Assembly: GCA_039030715.1 (NCBI GenBank)
Contig: JBCCDU010000007.1
Coordinates: 17,008-81,007, forward strand
Direction of reading: 5' to 3'
Source: Thermohalobaculum sp039030715
Lineage (GTDB): Bacteria; Pseudomonadota; Alphaproteobacteria; Rhodobacterales; Rhodobacteraceae
DNA: 64,000 nt
Each line of letters opens with the position of its first letter. The stretch's first letter is position 1. Both the position numbers and the translations under genes were made by a program. Positions 57,815-64,000 of this stretch are shown piece after piece. Below the pieces are notes generated by a model, which was given only the letters and a program-made list of their open reading frames with translations, did no database searches and was not told the origin of the DNA.

Positions 57815-58942
57815 TCACATTTGGCAGTCTGCGGAATACGCATCTTTATGCCCTTTGATCGCCGTGCCGATCAGTCGGTTGGTCGGCTTGCCGTCACCGG
57901 CCACCACCTCGCGGACATAGATGTCCTGGATCGGGTGATGATTGGTGTTGAAGGCGAAATCGCCACGGGTCGATGCGAAGTCGGCTGCCCGCAGAGCCTC
58001 TCGGAACCCATCGGGGTCGGCCTTCGGGTCCGCTTTGGCCAGGGCAGAGGCGACCAGCGCGCCAGTGTCGAAGCCCTGGCTGGCATAGAGGGTCGGCGCG
58101 CGGCCATACTCTGCCTTGAAGCTCTCGACGAAGGCCTTGTTGGCCGCGTTGTCCAGGTCATGCGCCCATTGCGAAGTGTTGAGCACGCCCAAGGCCGCAT
58201 CTCCGACCGCGCCCAGAATGATCTCGTCAAACGAAAAAGCAGGGCCATAGACCGGGATATCCACGCCCGAGCCCGCATATTGCTTCATGAAGGCAATCCC
58301 CATGCCGCCCGGCAGGAAAAAGAAAACCGAGTCCGCACCCGAGGCCCGGATCTGCGCGATTTCGGCGGCATAGTCTTTCTGTCCCAGCTTGGTGAAAATC
58401 TCCGCATGGCTGTCGCCGAAGAAGCGTTTGAACCCTTTCATCATGTCCTGCCCGGCGGGATAGTTCGGCGCCAGCAGGATCGGCTTCTTCAGCCCATTTT
58501 CCTTCATGTAGCCGCCCATAGCCTCGGGCAGGTTGTCGTTTTGCCAGCTCACATTGAAATAGTTTGGATGGCAAAGCTTGCCGGCCAGCTTCGACGGTCC
58601 CGCATTGGGCGAGAGGTAGAACACCCCGTCGCGCACCATCGGAGGGACCAGTGCGATCGCGATATTGGACCAGATGATTCCGGTCATGATGTCGACCTTT
58701 TCCTTCTGAACCAGCTCGTCGGCCAGGGACTTTGCGACATCCGGTTTGCGGGCGTCGTCGCGCACGATCACCTCCGCCGGGTTGCCCGCCTGTTTCATCG
58801 CCAGCAAGAAACCGTCGCGCACATCTATGCCAAGATGCGAGCCGCCGCCGGACAGCGTGGTGATCATTCCGATCTTGGTCTCGGCCAGGGCGGGGGCTGT
58901 CAGCATCGCAGCCGCAGCGCCCGCCATAAGAAGCTTCTTCAT
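57815..58942 (-). CDS. Branched-chain amino acid-type ABC solute receptor, orphan
   Basis: 375-aa periplasmic receptor of the LivJ/LivK (Peripla_BP_6) type. Signal peptide about residues 1-20 (KKLLMAGAAAAMLTAPALAE). IGMITTLSGGGSHLGIDVRD starts the mature domain; FYLSPNAGPSKLAGKLCHPN and SGADSVFFFLPGGMGIAFMK follow. No LivHMGF permease or ATPase genes accompany it in this window. Ligand unknown, perhaps an aromatic or branched acid. GGGAGAG precedes ATG 58942. Confidence 0.9.
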   Translation of the reverse strand: MKKLLMAGAAAAMLTAPALAETKIGMITTLSGGGSHLGIDVRDGFLLAMKQAGNPAEVIVRDDARKPDVAKSLADELVQKEKVDIMTGIIWSNIAIALVPPMVRDGVFYLSPNAGPSKLAGKLCHPNYFNVSWQNDNLPEAMGGYMKENGLKKPILLAPNYPAGQDMMKGFKRFFGDSHAEIFTKLGQKDYAAEIAQIRASGADSVFFFLPGGMGIAFMKQYAGSGVDIPVYGPAFSFDEIILGAVGDAALGVLNTSQWAHDLDNAANKAFVESFKAEYGRAPTLYASQGFDTGALVASALAKADPKADPDGFREALRAADFASTRGDFAFNTNHHPIQDIYVREVVAGDGKPTNRLIGTAIKGHKDAYSADCQM

Positions 58943-58968
58943 CTTCTCTCTCCCTATCGTCCGGCCCT

Positions 58969-59205
58969 TTAGAAGGCCTTGTATGTGGTGGTGGTCAGCG
59001 AGCTGACGATCCCCGGGATCGTCAGCAGTCGCTCGTTCAGATATTTGCCAAGGTCCTGGTCCTCGGGCACGTAGATTTTCGCCAGAAGATCGAACTCGCC
59101 GCTGGTCGAGTAAAGCTCGGAGACGATCTCGCATTCCCAGATGGCGTCGGCAACCTCGTAGGTCTTGCCGGGGGTGCACCGCAATTGCACGAAAACGCAG
59201 TTCAT
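58969..59205 (-). CDS. Stand-alone Lrp/AsnC ligand-binding (RAM) domain protein
   Basis: 78-aa protein consisting only of the RAM domain of Lrp/AsnC regulators: VFVQLRCTPGKTYEVADAIW, then SELYSTSGEFDLLAKIYVPE and IPGIVSSLTTTTY. There is no DNA-binding domain. Such stand-alone RAM proteins bind amino acids or modulate full-length Lrp relatives. It lies 26 bases upstream of the receptor gene on the same strand, so both are probably co-transcribed and may sense the same ligand. Confidence 0.85.
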   Translation of the reverse strand: MNCVFVQLRCTPGKTYEVADAIWECEIVSELYSTSGEFDLLAKIYVPEDQDLGKYLNERLLTIPGIVSSLTTTTYKAF

Positions 59206-59283
59206 CCTGGATCTCCTCCGCAGGCTGGCACTTCACATGATTTCGAAGGTCGAGGGAAGGGCGGATTTTGTCCAGAAACGACA

Positions 59284-59310
59284 CGGGGCGGGCCACCTGG
59301 ACCCGCCCCG
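59284..59310 (-). terminator. Hairpin terminator after the DUF2853 gene
   Basis: Nine-bp perfect stem CGGGGCGGG (59284-59292) and CCCGCCCCG (59302-59310) with a nine-base loop, starting 22 bases beyond the DUF2853 stop in the direction of transcription. A short T-containing stretch follows on the minus strand. It separates that gene from the RAM-domain gene. Confidence 0.65.
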
Positions 59311-59331
59311 CAACCGGCATATGCCGTTCGA

Positions 59332-59673
59332 TCAGCCGTAAACCGACTGTTTTTTGAAATGAGTGCACAGCATGTAATAGACGACCGCGCGATATTTGCT
59401 CGGGTTCGACTTGCCATATTTGTCGATCACTGCGTTGATACCCTCCATCAGCGCCGGGCTGTCGGCCAGGCCCAGTTTTTTGATCAGGTAGTTGTTCTTT
59501 ACAGTCTCCAGCTCATCCGCATCCGAGCCTGCGACGGTAGACGCGTCTGCGTTATAGATGGCTGGCCCACACCCCAGCGTCACCTTTGTCAGCAAGTCCA
59601 TATCCGGGTTGATGCCGCACTTGTTTTTCAGGTCATCGGCATATTTCGCGATCAGCTCGTCTCTCTTGCCCAT
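59332..59673 (-). CDS. DUF2853 family protein
   Basis: 113-aa cytosolic protein of the DUF2853 family. KRDELIAKYADDLKNKCGIN, then MDLLTKVTLGCGPAIYNADA, TVKNNYLIKKLGLAD and KYRAVVYYMLCTHF are the conserved parts of this small helical family from alphaproteobacteria and Bacteroidetes. Function unknown. GAGGAGAC precedes ATG 59673. Confidence 0.9.
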   Translation of the reverse strand: MGKRDELIAKYADDLKNKCGINPDMDLLTKVTLGCGPAIYNADASTVAGSDADELETVKNNYLIKKLGLADSPALMEGINAVIDKYGKSNPSKYRAVVYYMLCTHFKKQSVYG

Positions 59674-59704
59674 GCTTGTCTCCTCGGTCATAAGATCTCT
59701 GTAC

Positions 59705-59727
59705 CGTGAGCCGTTTTCAGGCTCACG
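59705..59727. repeat. Hairpin in the intergenic region, possible terminator
   Basis: Eight-bp perfect inverted repeat CGTGAGCC (59705-59712) and GGCTCACG (59720-59727) with a seven-base loop containing TTTT, between the enoyl-CoA isomerase-like gene (ending at 59877) and the DUF2853 gene (starting at 59673). It has no clear T-run on the minus strand, so it may be a weak terminator or a control element in the DUF2853 leader. Confidence 0.45.
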
Positions 59728-59876
59728 CCGCGTTCCCCACTTGGGCGCTAAAGGATGCAAAAATGCGCGCTATTGCAAGTGTTTGTTGGCCAATGGAGCG
59801 CTTTACAACATGCCAAATTTTGAGACTGCAGAGGAGCTTCTGCAGCGACGAATTTGATAGTTAACGATTTTTTGAA

Positions 59877-60629
59877 CTAAGCAGAGCGCGCCATGAACGC
59901 GGCAAAGGCCTGATGCGCCTCGGCCGAGGACAATCTCTCATGGAATATCTCGGACTCGCGGTGGCTTCTGGCGTGGATTTCGGCGCTGTCGCCCTTTAGC
60001 AGGGCTTTGGTCAGGCGCAATGCCTGCTGCGGTTTGGCAGCCAGGCGCTGGGCGGTCCCGAGGGCGTGCGCCTCAAGCTCCGCAGCCGGCAGGATGGCGT
60101 TGACCAGCCCTGCCTCGCGCGCACGCTCGCCATCGAAGGCTTCGCCAAGCGCCAGCATTTCGAACGCCCGCTGCGCCCCCATGATCCGGGGCGCGATCAG
60201 GGAGGAGGCGTTTTCGGCGACCAGTCCTAGATCGACGAACGGCGTCATAAAGCGCGACTCCGGCGTCGCGAAGACCATGTCGCAATGCATTAGCAGTGTC
60301 GTGCCGATGCCGACAGCCAGGCCATCGACCGCGGCCAGAAAGGGCTTGGTAATCTCCGGCTGGCGCTTCAGATAGCGGGCGACCCCGGCCTCGGCCATGT
60401 TGGTGCCTTGTGCGAGCTTCAAGAAATCACCCACATCGTTGCCCGCGGTGAAGACACCCGGATGACCCAGCAGAAGATGGACAGAAACGCTGTCATCCGC
60501 CTCGCCAGCTTCCAACGCGTCAGTCAGGGTGTGGTACATCGCATCGGTGATAGCATTTTTCTTTTCGGGCCGGTTGAAGCGGATCAACTGCACGGCGCCG
60601 TCGCGGCTGACCTCGATTTGCTCGCTCAT
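59877..60629 (-). CDS. Enoyl-CoA hydratase/isomerase family protein (delta3-delta2 isomerase-like)
   Basis: 250-aa crotonase-fold enzyme. FTAGNDVGDFLKL resembles the FSSGNDL oxyanion loop of delta3,delta2-enoyl-CoA isomerases, and DLGLVAENASSLIAPRIMG places the Glu where isomerases of that type have it (the LxPExxSS pattern) rather than the hydratase pair. It is therefore probably an isomerase acting on unsaturated acyl-CoA in beta-oxidation. Its start overlaps the stop of the phosphotransferase gene (ATGA), which precedes it on the same strand. Confidence 0.87.
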   Translation of the reverse strand: MSEQIEVSRDGAVQLIRFNRPEKKNAITDAMYHTLTDALEAGEADDSVSVHLLLGHPGVFTAGNDVGDFLKLAQGTNMAEAGVARYLKRQPEITKPFLAAVDGLAVGIGTTLLMHCDMVFATPESRFMTPFVDLGLVAENASSLIAPRIMGAQRAFEMLALGEAFDGERAREAGLVNAILPAAELEAHALGTAQRLAAKPQQALRLTKALLKGDSAEIHARSHRESEIFHERLSSAEAHQAFAAFMARSA

Positions 60630-61666
60630 GTCTTGTCCTTTTCGATCACGTTCAGGGCCATTTCGGCCAGCAGCGGTATGGCGGCGGCCATCTGGCGCGC
60701 GCGTTCGGGGTTCGAGGCATTTCCGTCATGGGCCCGGCGCACCACCCCTTGCAGGATTGCGATCAGTCGGAAAAACGAGAAGGCGAGGTAAAACGGCCAA
60801 TTCTCGATCCCGTCCCATCCACGTCGGGTGCAGTATTTGGCGACGTATTCGGCCTCTCCCGGAAGGCCCATGACGACGCGGTCAATACCGCCGAGCCCAC
60901 GCATCGAGCCCTGGTTTGGCAGCCGCCATTGCATGCATTGATAGGCCAGATCGGCAACCGGATGGCCCAGGGTCGAGATCTCCCAATCCAGCACCCCGAT
61001 GATCCGGGCCTGATCGCGCGCAAACATCAGATTGTCGATCCGCCAATCGCCATGGACCAGGCTTACCAGGCCATCATCGGTGGGCATCGCCTGAGCGATC
61101 CAGTCCATCAGCTTGTCCATCGCCGGCAGGGGCGTAAGCTCCGAGGCCTTGTATTGCTTCGACCAACGCGTGAACTGTCGTTCGTAGTAGCTTCCTGCAC
61201 GACCAAAATCTTCCAGCCCAACCTCGCCGATATCCACGGAGTGGAGCGCTGCCAGTACCCGGTTCATCTCGTGATAAATCGCGGCGCGCCCGTCATTGTC
61301 CATCTTGGGCAGGGCCGGATCCCAGAAGATCCGCCCTTCCAGATGCGCCATAATATAAAAATCGCGGCCCAGCGGCGATCCGTCTTGCGCCAGGTGCAGC
61401 ATGGCGGGCACAGGTACGTCAGTTTCGGCGAGCGCCTTCATCACCCGGTATTCGCGGTCGACCTGGTGAGCGGATTTCAGAAGCTCGCCGGTCGGCTGAG
61501 TGCGCAGAACATAGGTGCCCTGGTCGGTGCTCAACGCGAAGGTCGGGTTGGACTGGCCGGTCCCGAATTTCTTGATCGCCGTGAGGCGCCCGATCTGCGG
61601 CAGTTCCGCGCTCAGATAGGGGGCCAGGATCTCGACAGTGACTTCGGGCTGCGGGGGATGCGTCAT
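60626..61666 (-). CDS. APH-type phosphotransferase (ACAD10/11 N-terminal-like)
   Basis: 346-aa kinase-like protein of the aminoglycoside phosphotransferase fold. LVHGDWRIDNLMF is Brenner's catalytic motif and GVLDWEISTLGHPVADLAY the metal-binding motif. This sequence type is found fused to acyl-CoA dehydrogenase in ACAD10/11, where it phosphorylates 4-hydroxyacyl-CoA. Coupling to an enoyl-CoA isomerase-like gene fits a role in catabolism of hydroxy or unsaturated acids. ATG 61666 starts the family domain; longer frames are not supported. Confidence 0.88.
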   Translation of the reverse strand: MTHPPQPEVTVEILAPYLSAELPQIGRLTAIKKFGTGQSNPTFALSTDQGTYVLRTQPTGELLKSAHQVDREYRVMKALAETDVPVPAMLHLAQDGSPLGRDFYIMAHLEGRIFWDPALPKMDNDGRAAIYHEMNRVLAALHSVDIGEVGLEDFGRAGSYYERQFTRWSKQYKASELTPLPAMDKLMDWIAQAMPTDDGLVSLVHGDWRIDNLMFARDQARIIGVLDWEISTLGHPVADLAYQCMQWRLPNQGSMRGLGGIDRVVMGLPGEAEYVAKYCTRRGWDGIENWPFYLAFSFFRLIAILQGVVRRAHDGNASNPERARQMAAAIPLLAEMALNVIEKDKT

Positions 61667-61715
61667 GGCGCCGACTTTGCAGCCTCGCCCGTCGACTGTC
61701 CAGAATGACGTGGTG

Positions 61716-62357
61716 TCAGCCGTCGGCTTCGGCCAGTATCGCGGCCATAGCGCCCAGGACTTCGAGCGTCTCGTCCGGATCGTCCCAGATCCTTCGATCG
61801 GGAACGAAGAAGTCGGCGGTTTCGGACAGCAACTTGACCTGGTCGAGGCCCACACCCCCTTCGGCCACCGCTGGCGTCTCGATCATCTCGGCCCACCATG
61901 CGAACAGGTCTGCAGGCGCCAGCTCACCGGCGCCCAGCGCGCCTTCCTCGGCGACCGGGCCCAACGTGACATAATCCGCCCCAGCCTCGGCCAGCGCCAT
62001 TGCCTTGTGACGGGTCGTCCCGCCCGCAGCGCCGACAATCGCGTTGCTGCCCAGATCCTTGCGAACCGAGCGGACCGGTGCAGCGCCATGCTCCAAATGA
62101 ACGCCATCAAGGCCCAGCGGCCGCACCAGGCGATAGTGATCCGCGATCACCAGCGCGATATCGGCGTCATGACAAACCGGCAGCAGATGGTTGGCCGCCT
62201 GCCGCCAATCGTCCTCATCCGCCGAAGCGCCGAGCGAAAGACGCAGGCAAGCCACGGGAACCTTGCTCAGGACCGCCGCTAGCCGTGTGGCAAAATCCTG
62301 CGGATCGAAACGCTCGGGCGTGACGAGATAGAGGCGGGCAGGGGCGGCATCGCTCAT
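61716..62357 (-). CDS. ThiE/TenI-like thiamine phosphate synthase family protein
   Basis: 213-aa TIM-barrel protein: ARLYLVTPERFDPQDFATRL, then GLDGVHLEHGAAPVRSVRKD (the GVHLG-like motif), HKAMALAEAGADYVTLGPVA and PAVAEGGVGLDQV. The order is that of ThiE/TenI, but the phosphate-binding and Mg residues are incompletely conserved and there are no other thiamine genes nearby, so a TenI-like role or another function is possible. ATG 62357 chosen over an ATG 12 bases upstream. Confidence 0.85.
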   Translation of the reverse strand: MSDAAPARLYLVTPERFDPQDFATRLAAVLSKVPVACLRLSLGASADEDDWRQAANHLLPVCHDADIALVIADHYRLVRPLGLDGVHLEHGAAPVRSVRKDLGSNAIVGAAGGTTRHKAMALAEAGADYVTLGPVAEEGALGAGELAPADLFAWWAEMIETPAVAEGGVGLDQVKLLSETADFFVPDRRIWDDPDETLEVLGAMAAILAEADG

Positions 62358-62527
62358 GTCAGCGGGCACCGTGTGACCGCCACGACGGCGCAGCTTCCTC
62401 GCAATTGGATCGGGCCTGTCATGCCCGTAAGAGACTTCGTCATTTCGTACCCCGGTTCACTGCACTGCCATCGCCGCCGATGTTGGATTGGCTAGCATGG
62501 CGCGGTCCGCGCAGGAATGCGACCGTT

Positions 62528-62971
62528 CTAACTGCTGCCGGATGTGCGCGGCAGGGGCCGCCAGTCTGGCGATGCCATTTCAAAGCGATCGAACTCGAAG
62601 CCCGGACTGACGGTACAGCCGACCAATGTATATGCGCCCATCGAGGTTGCGGTCTGCCACCACCCGGGTGGCACGATGCGCTGGGGTTGTTGGGCGGCGG
62701 CAAGCTGTGGCCCCAGCAGCCAGGCTTCCGCATCATGGCCATCCGGCGAGACCGTCATCGAAAGCGGGCCACCGGCATACCAATGCCAGATCTCCGCCGC
62801 GTCGATGCGGTGCCAATGCGAGAACTCCCCTGCATCGAGGAGATAATAGATCGAAGTTCCGGCGGCACGGGTGCCGTCCGGGGCATCCGCCCGCCAGGTT
62901 TCGCGAAACCAGCCACCCTCCGGATGTGGGCTTAGGTCCAAGGCCTGGATGATTTCTTTCGCCGTCTGCAT
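62528..62971 (-). CDS. DUF985 cupin protein
   Basis: 147-aa cupin of the DUF985 family. LDLSPHPEGGWFRETWRADA, SIYYLLDAGEFSHWHRIDAA, EIWHWYAGGPLSMTVSPDG and GWWQTATSMGAYTLVGCTVS give the family pattern, including the SHWHRID histidines for metal. Function unknown; cytosolic. Starts at ATG 62971 and ends in an intergenic stretch of about 170 bases before the ThiE-like gene, which holds nothing I recognise. Confidence 0.9.
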   Translation of the reverse strand: MQTAKEIIQALDLSPHPEGGWFRETWRADAPDGTRAAGTSIYYLLDAGEFSHWHRIDAAEIWHWYAGGPLSMTVSPDGHDAEAWLLGPQLAAAQQPQRIVPPGWWQTATSMGAYTLVGCTVSPGFEFDRFEMASPDWRPLPRTSGSS

Positions 62972-63001
62972 GAGAGCAGCATAGCCGGGTTTGCGACGCG
63001 C

Positions 63002-63630
63002 TCAAATCAGCATTCGTCCGTCGGGGCCGTATCGGCTGAGAACCGGGGCGAGAATTGCGCCGATAAGCGCGCCGGCCAAATGCGCCTCCCAAGCCACGGT
63101 GCCGCCGGTCGCGAAGATGTGCATGAGGTTTAGGCAAACGAAAAAGGCAAGGGAGAGGACATAGCGGCCCCAAGGTCCACCGATGCGGCGCAGGTACAGC
63201 GCTTCGCAGACCTTGCCTGCACCGATCAGGCCGTAGATGCCGCCTTACGCCCCGATCAGCCAGGTGGTTTCGCCGGGCATCAGCAGGGCGAACACTGGGG
63301 CGGCCAAAGCGCCCGACAAGACCCATATAGCGCACCAGCGCCATCCGCCGATGCGTCGACACAGCGGCAGTCCGAACAGGGCCAGCATCAGCAGATTGGT
63401 CGCCAGATGCGGCGCACCTGAATGCAGTAGCAGATGGCTCGCCCATGTGACTTCAGGGGCTTGGAGCGACGCGAAGGAGGTCGCCGTCGCATCGCGGAAC
63501 GCCCCGGCATGACTATCTGGGCGCGATCCGGCAGAGCGGGCAAGCGTATGGCCGCCTCGACCGCCAGCAGAAGGCAAGAGACCAGCCAGAGTGCACCTGT
63601 GGAATGAGGAGTGGCGTTGGATGGCTTCAT
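63002..63630 (-). pseudogene. Rhomboid-family intramembrane protease, broken
   Basis: A rhomboid gene with two lesions. The N-terminus (from ATG 63630, MKPSNATPHSTGALWLVSCL) reads in one frame until about 63500, where a one-base slip near a CCGGGG run moves the coding to another frame (FRDATATSFASLQAPEVTWA, then HLLLHSGAPHLATNLLMLAL). That frame reaches TTWLIGA and then TAA at 63245-63247, after which it reads GGIYGLIGAGKVCEALY up to WEAHLAGALIGAILAPVL and TGA at 63002. The rhomboid active site is GxSG; here it reads G-A-stop-G, so the stop sits at the serine codon (TCA to TAA would need one change). The catalytic His is kept in AHLAG. Sequencing error could also explain one or both. Confidence 0.85.
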
Positions 63631-63855
63631 GGTTCAGTCCGCCATCCGCCTGTGACAAATTGGCGTCAAGCGGTTGCCGTTCGCTTGTCGCTGGGGCCCG
63701 GCGGGCTTGCCTGGCCAGTTCTCCTCACCTATGCCCCGTGCCACTATGGAACGTTTGGATATAAGCGCGAGCTCATACCCGCGGTGCAATGAGAATTGCC
63801 CCGGTCGCTCGCGCGCGTCTTCCTGTTTCTGAGGCCCCACGGGTCACTCCAGACA
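63631..63855. other. Intergenic region before the truncated last gene
   Basis: About 225 bases between the rhomboid pseudogene and the partial minus-strand gene. No protein-like frame, hairpin or promoter is convincing here. Short frames on both strands lack any family character. Confidence 0.4.
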
Positions 63856-64000
63856 TCACGAACAGGACGGCCCGCGGGGGCCCACGAGCTCCGAGGCAAG
63901 ATCGGTGTCGCCGTCGAGGCCTCGCACGATCTTGACGACGATGTCGAGCGCCGTCGCGACGTCGTCGCCTTCGGTGGCGCGCGTCGTTGCGAGCTTCTCG
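63856..64000 (-). CDS. 3' end of a gene cut by the window edge
   Basis: Minus-strand frame open from the window edge to a TGA at 63856-63858. The last 47 residues include ALDIVVKIVRGLDGDTDLAS and end ELVGPRGPSCS. The third codon positions are nearly all G or C and stricter than in the neighbouring genes. I do not recognise it. The frame could be chance at this length, but the hydrophobic pattern looks coding. Confidence 0.4.
   Translation of the reverse strand, partial: EKLATTRATEGDDVATALDIVVKIVRGLDGDTDLASELVGPRGPSCS

Noticed and set aside
61716..62357. Calling the gene thiE with certainty
   Set aside because: Key phosphate and metal residues are incompletely conserved by eye, and no thiamine genes or TPP riboswitch are nearby.

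Overview
This 64 kb window is a chromosomal segment of a high-GC alphaproteobacterium, most likely a Rhodobacteraceae (roseobacter-type) species. The basis is the SUF operon layout (iscR, cysteine desulfurase, sufB, small unknown genes, sufC, sufD, two YIP1-like genes, sufS), the many ATGA start/stop overlaps, and a gene repertoire typical of that family (DUF3179, DUF2853, LysE, several ABC solute receptors). I see no tRNA, rRNA, CRISPR array, insertion sequence or prophage.

Layout. 0-10 kb: a SUF iron-sulfur assembly operon with two cysteine desulfurases. Five small genes lie between sufB and the last gene before sufC, plus a UPF0145 gene; two paralogous YIP1-like membrane genes sit between sufD and sufS. 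10-24.6 kb: an MlaC-like protein and a PlsC-type acyltransferase, then a tightly overlapping 15-gene plus-strand operon resembling aryl-polyene/xanthomonadin type II polyketide clusters. It has a methyltransferase, glycosyltransferase, lipoprotein, two hotdog dehydratases, acyltransferase, LolA-like carrier, MMPL exporter, ketosynthase with a partner lacking the active-site cysteine, ketoreductase, halogenase-like flavoprotein, acyl carrier protein, membrane protein and acyl-ACP/CoA ligase. 24.8-30 kb: a peptidoglycan-binding protein, a LysE exporter, an OmpA protein and a small lipoprotein that share a 33-residue two-cysteine module, a DUF3179 protein and an RraA-like protein.

30-38.5 kb: a LacI-regulated carbohydrate or polyol ABC importer (receptor, two permeases, tiny membrane protein, two ATPases) with a fused dihydroxyacetone kinase. 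A 24-bp CG-centred palindrome before the receptor gene is the probable operator. 38.7-42.6 kb: a bile-acid-symporter-like gene, then an unusual overlapping set: a small membrane protein, one OppC-like permease and two ABC ATPase-like proteins that have both lost the Walker A lysine and most other catalytic motifs while remaining intact reading frames. This is the best candidate in the window for an undescribed system.

42.6-47.4 kb: a formamidase-like hydrolase and a 1042-residue RTX protein built on repetitive beta-rich units. 47.4-54 kb: a TetR-controlled operon with an MMPL transporter fused to a LolA-like periplasmic domain, a beta-barrel outer-membrane protein, the TetR repressor, and a CxxCH-containing secreted protein. 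A 13-bp-arm palindrome in its promoter is the likely TetR site. 54-58 kb: a complete four-carbon acid sugar (threonate/erythronate type) pathway, ltnD-otnK-otnC-otnI, which yields dihydroxyacetone phosphate, the same product as the kinase at 30 kb. 57.8-64 kb: an orphan Liv-type receptor, a stand-alone Lrp/AsnC ligand domain, DUF2853, an enoyl-CoA isomerase-like enzyme paired with an APH-type kinase, a ThiE/TenI-like protein, a DUF985 cupin, a rhomboid protease pseudogene whose catalytic serine codon is a stop, and the 3' end of a gene cut by the window edge.
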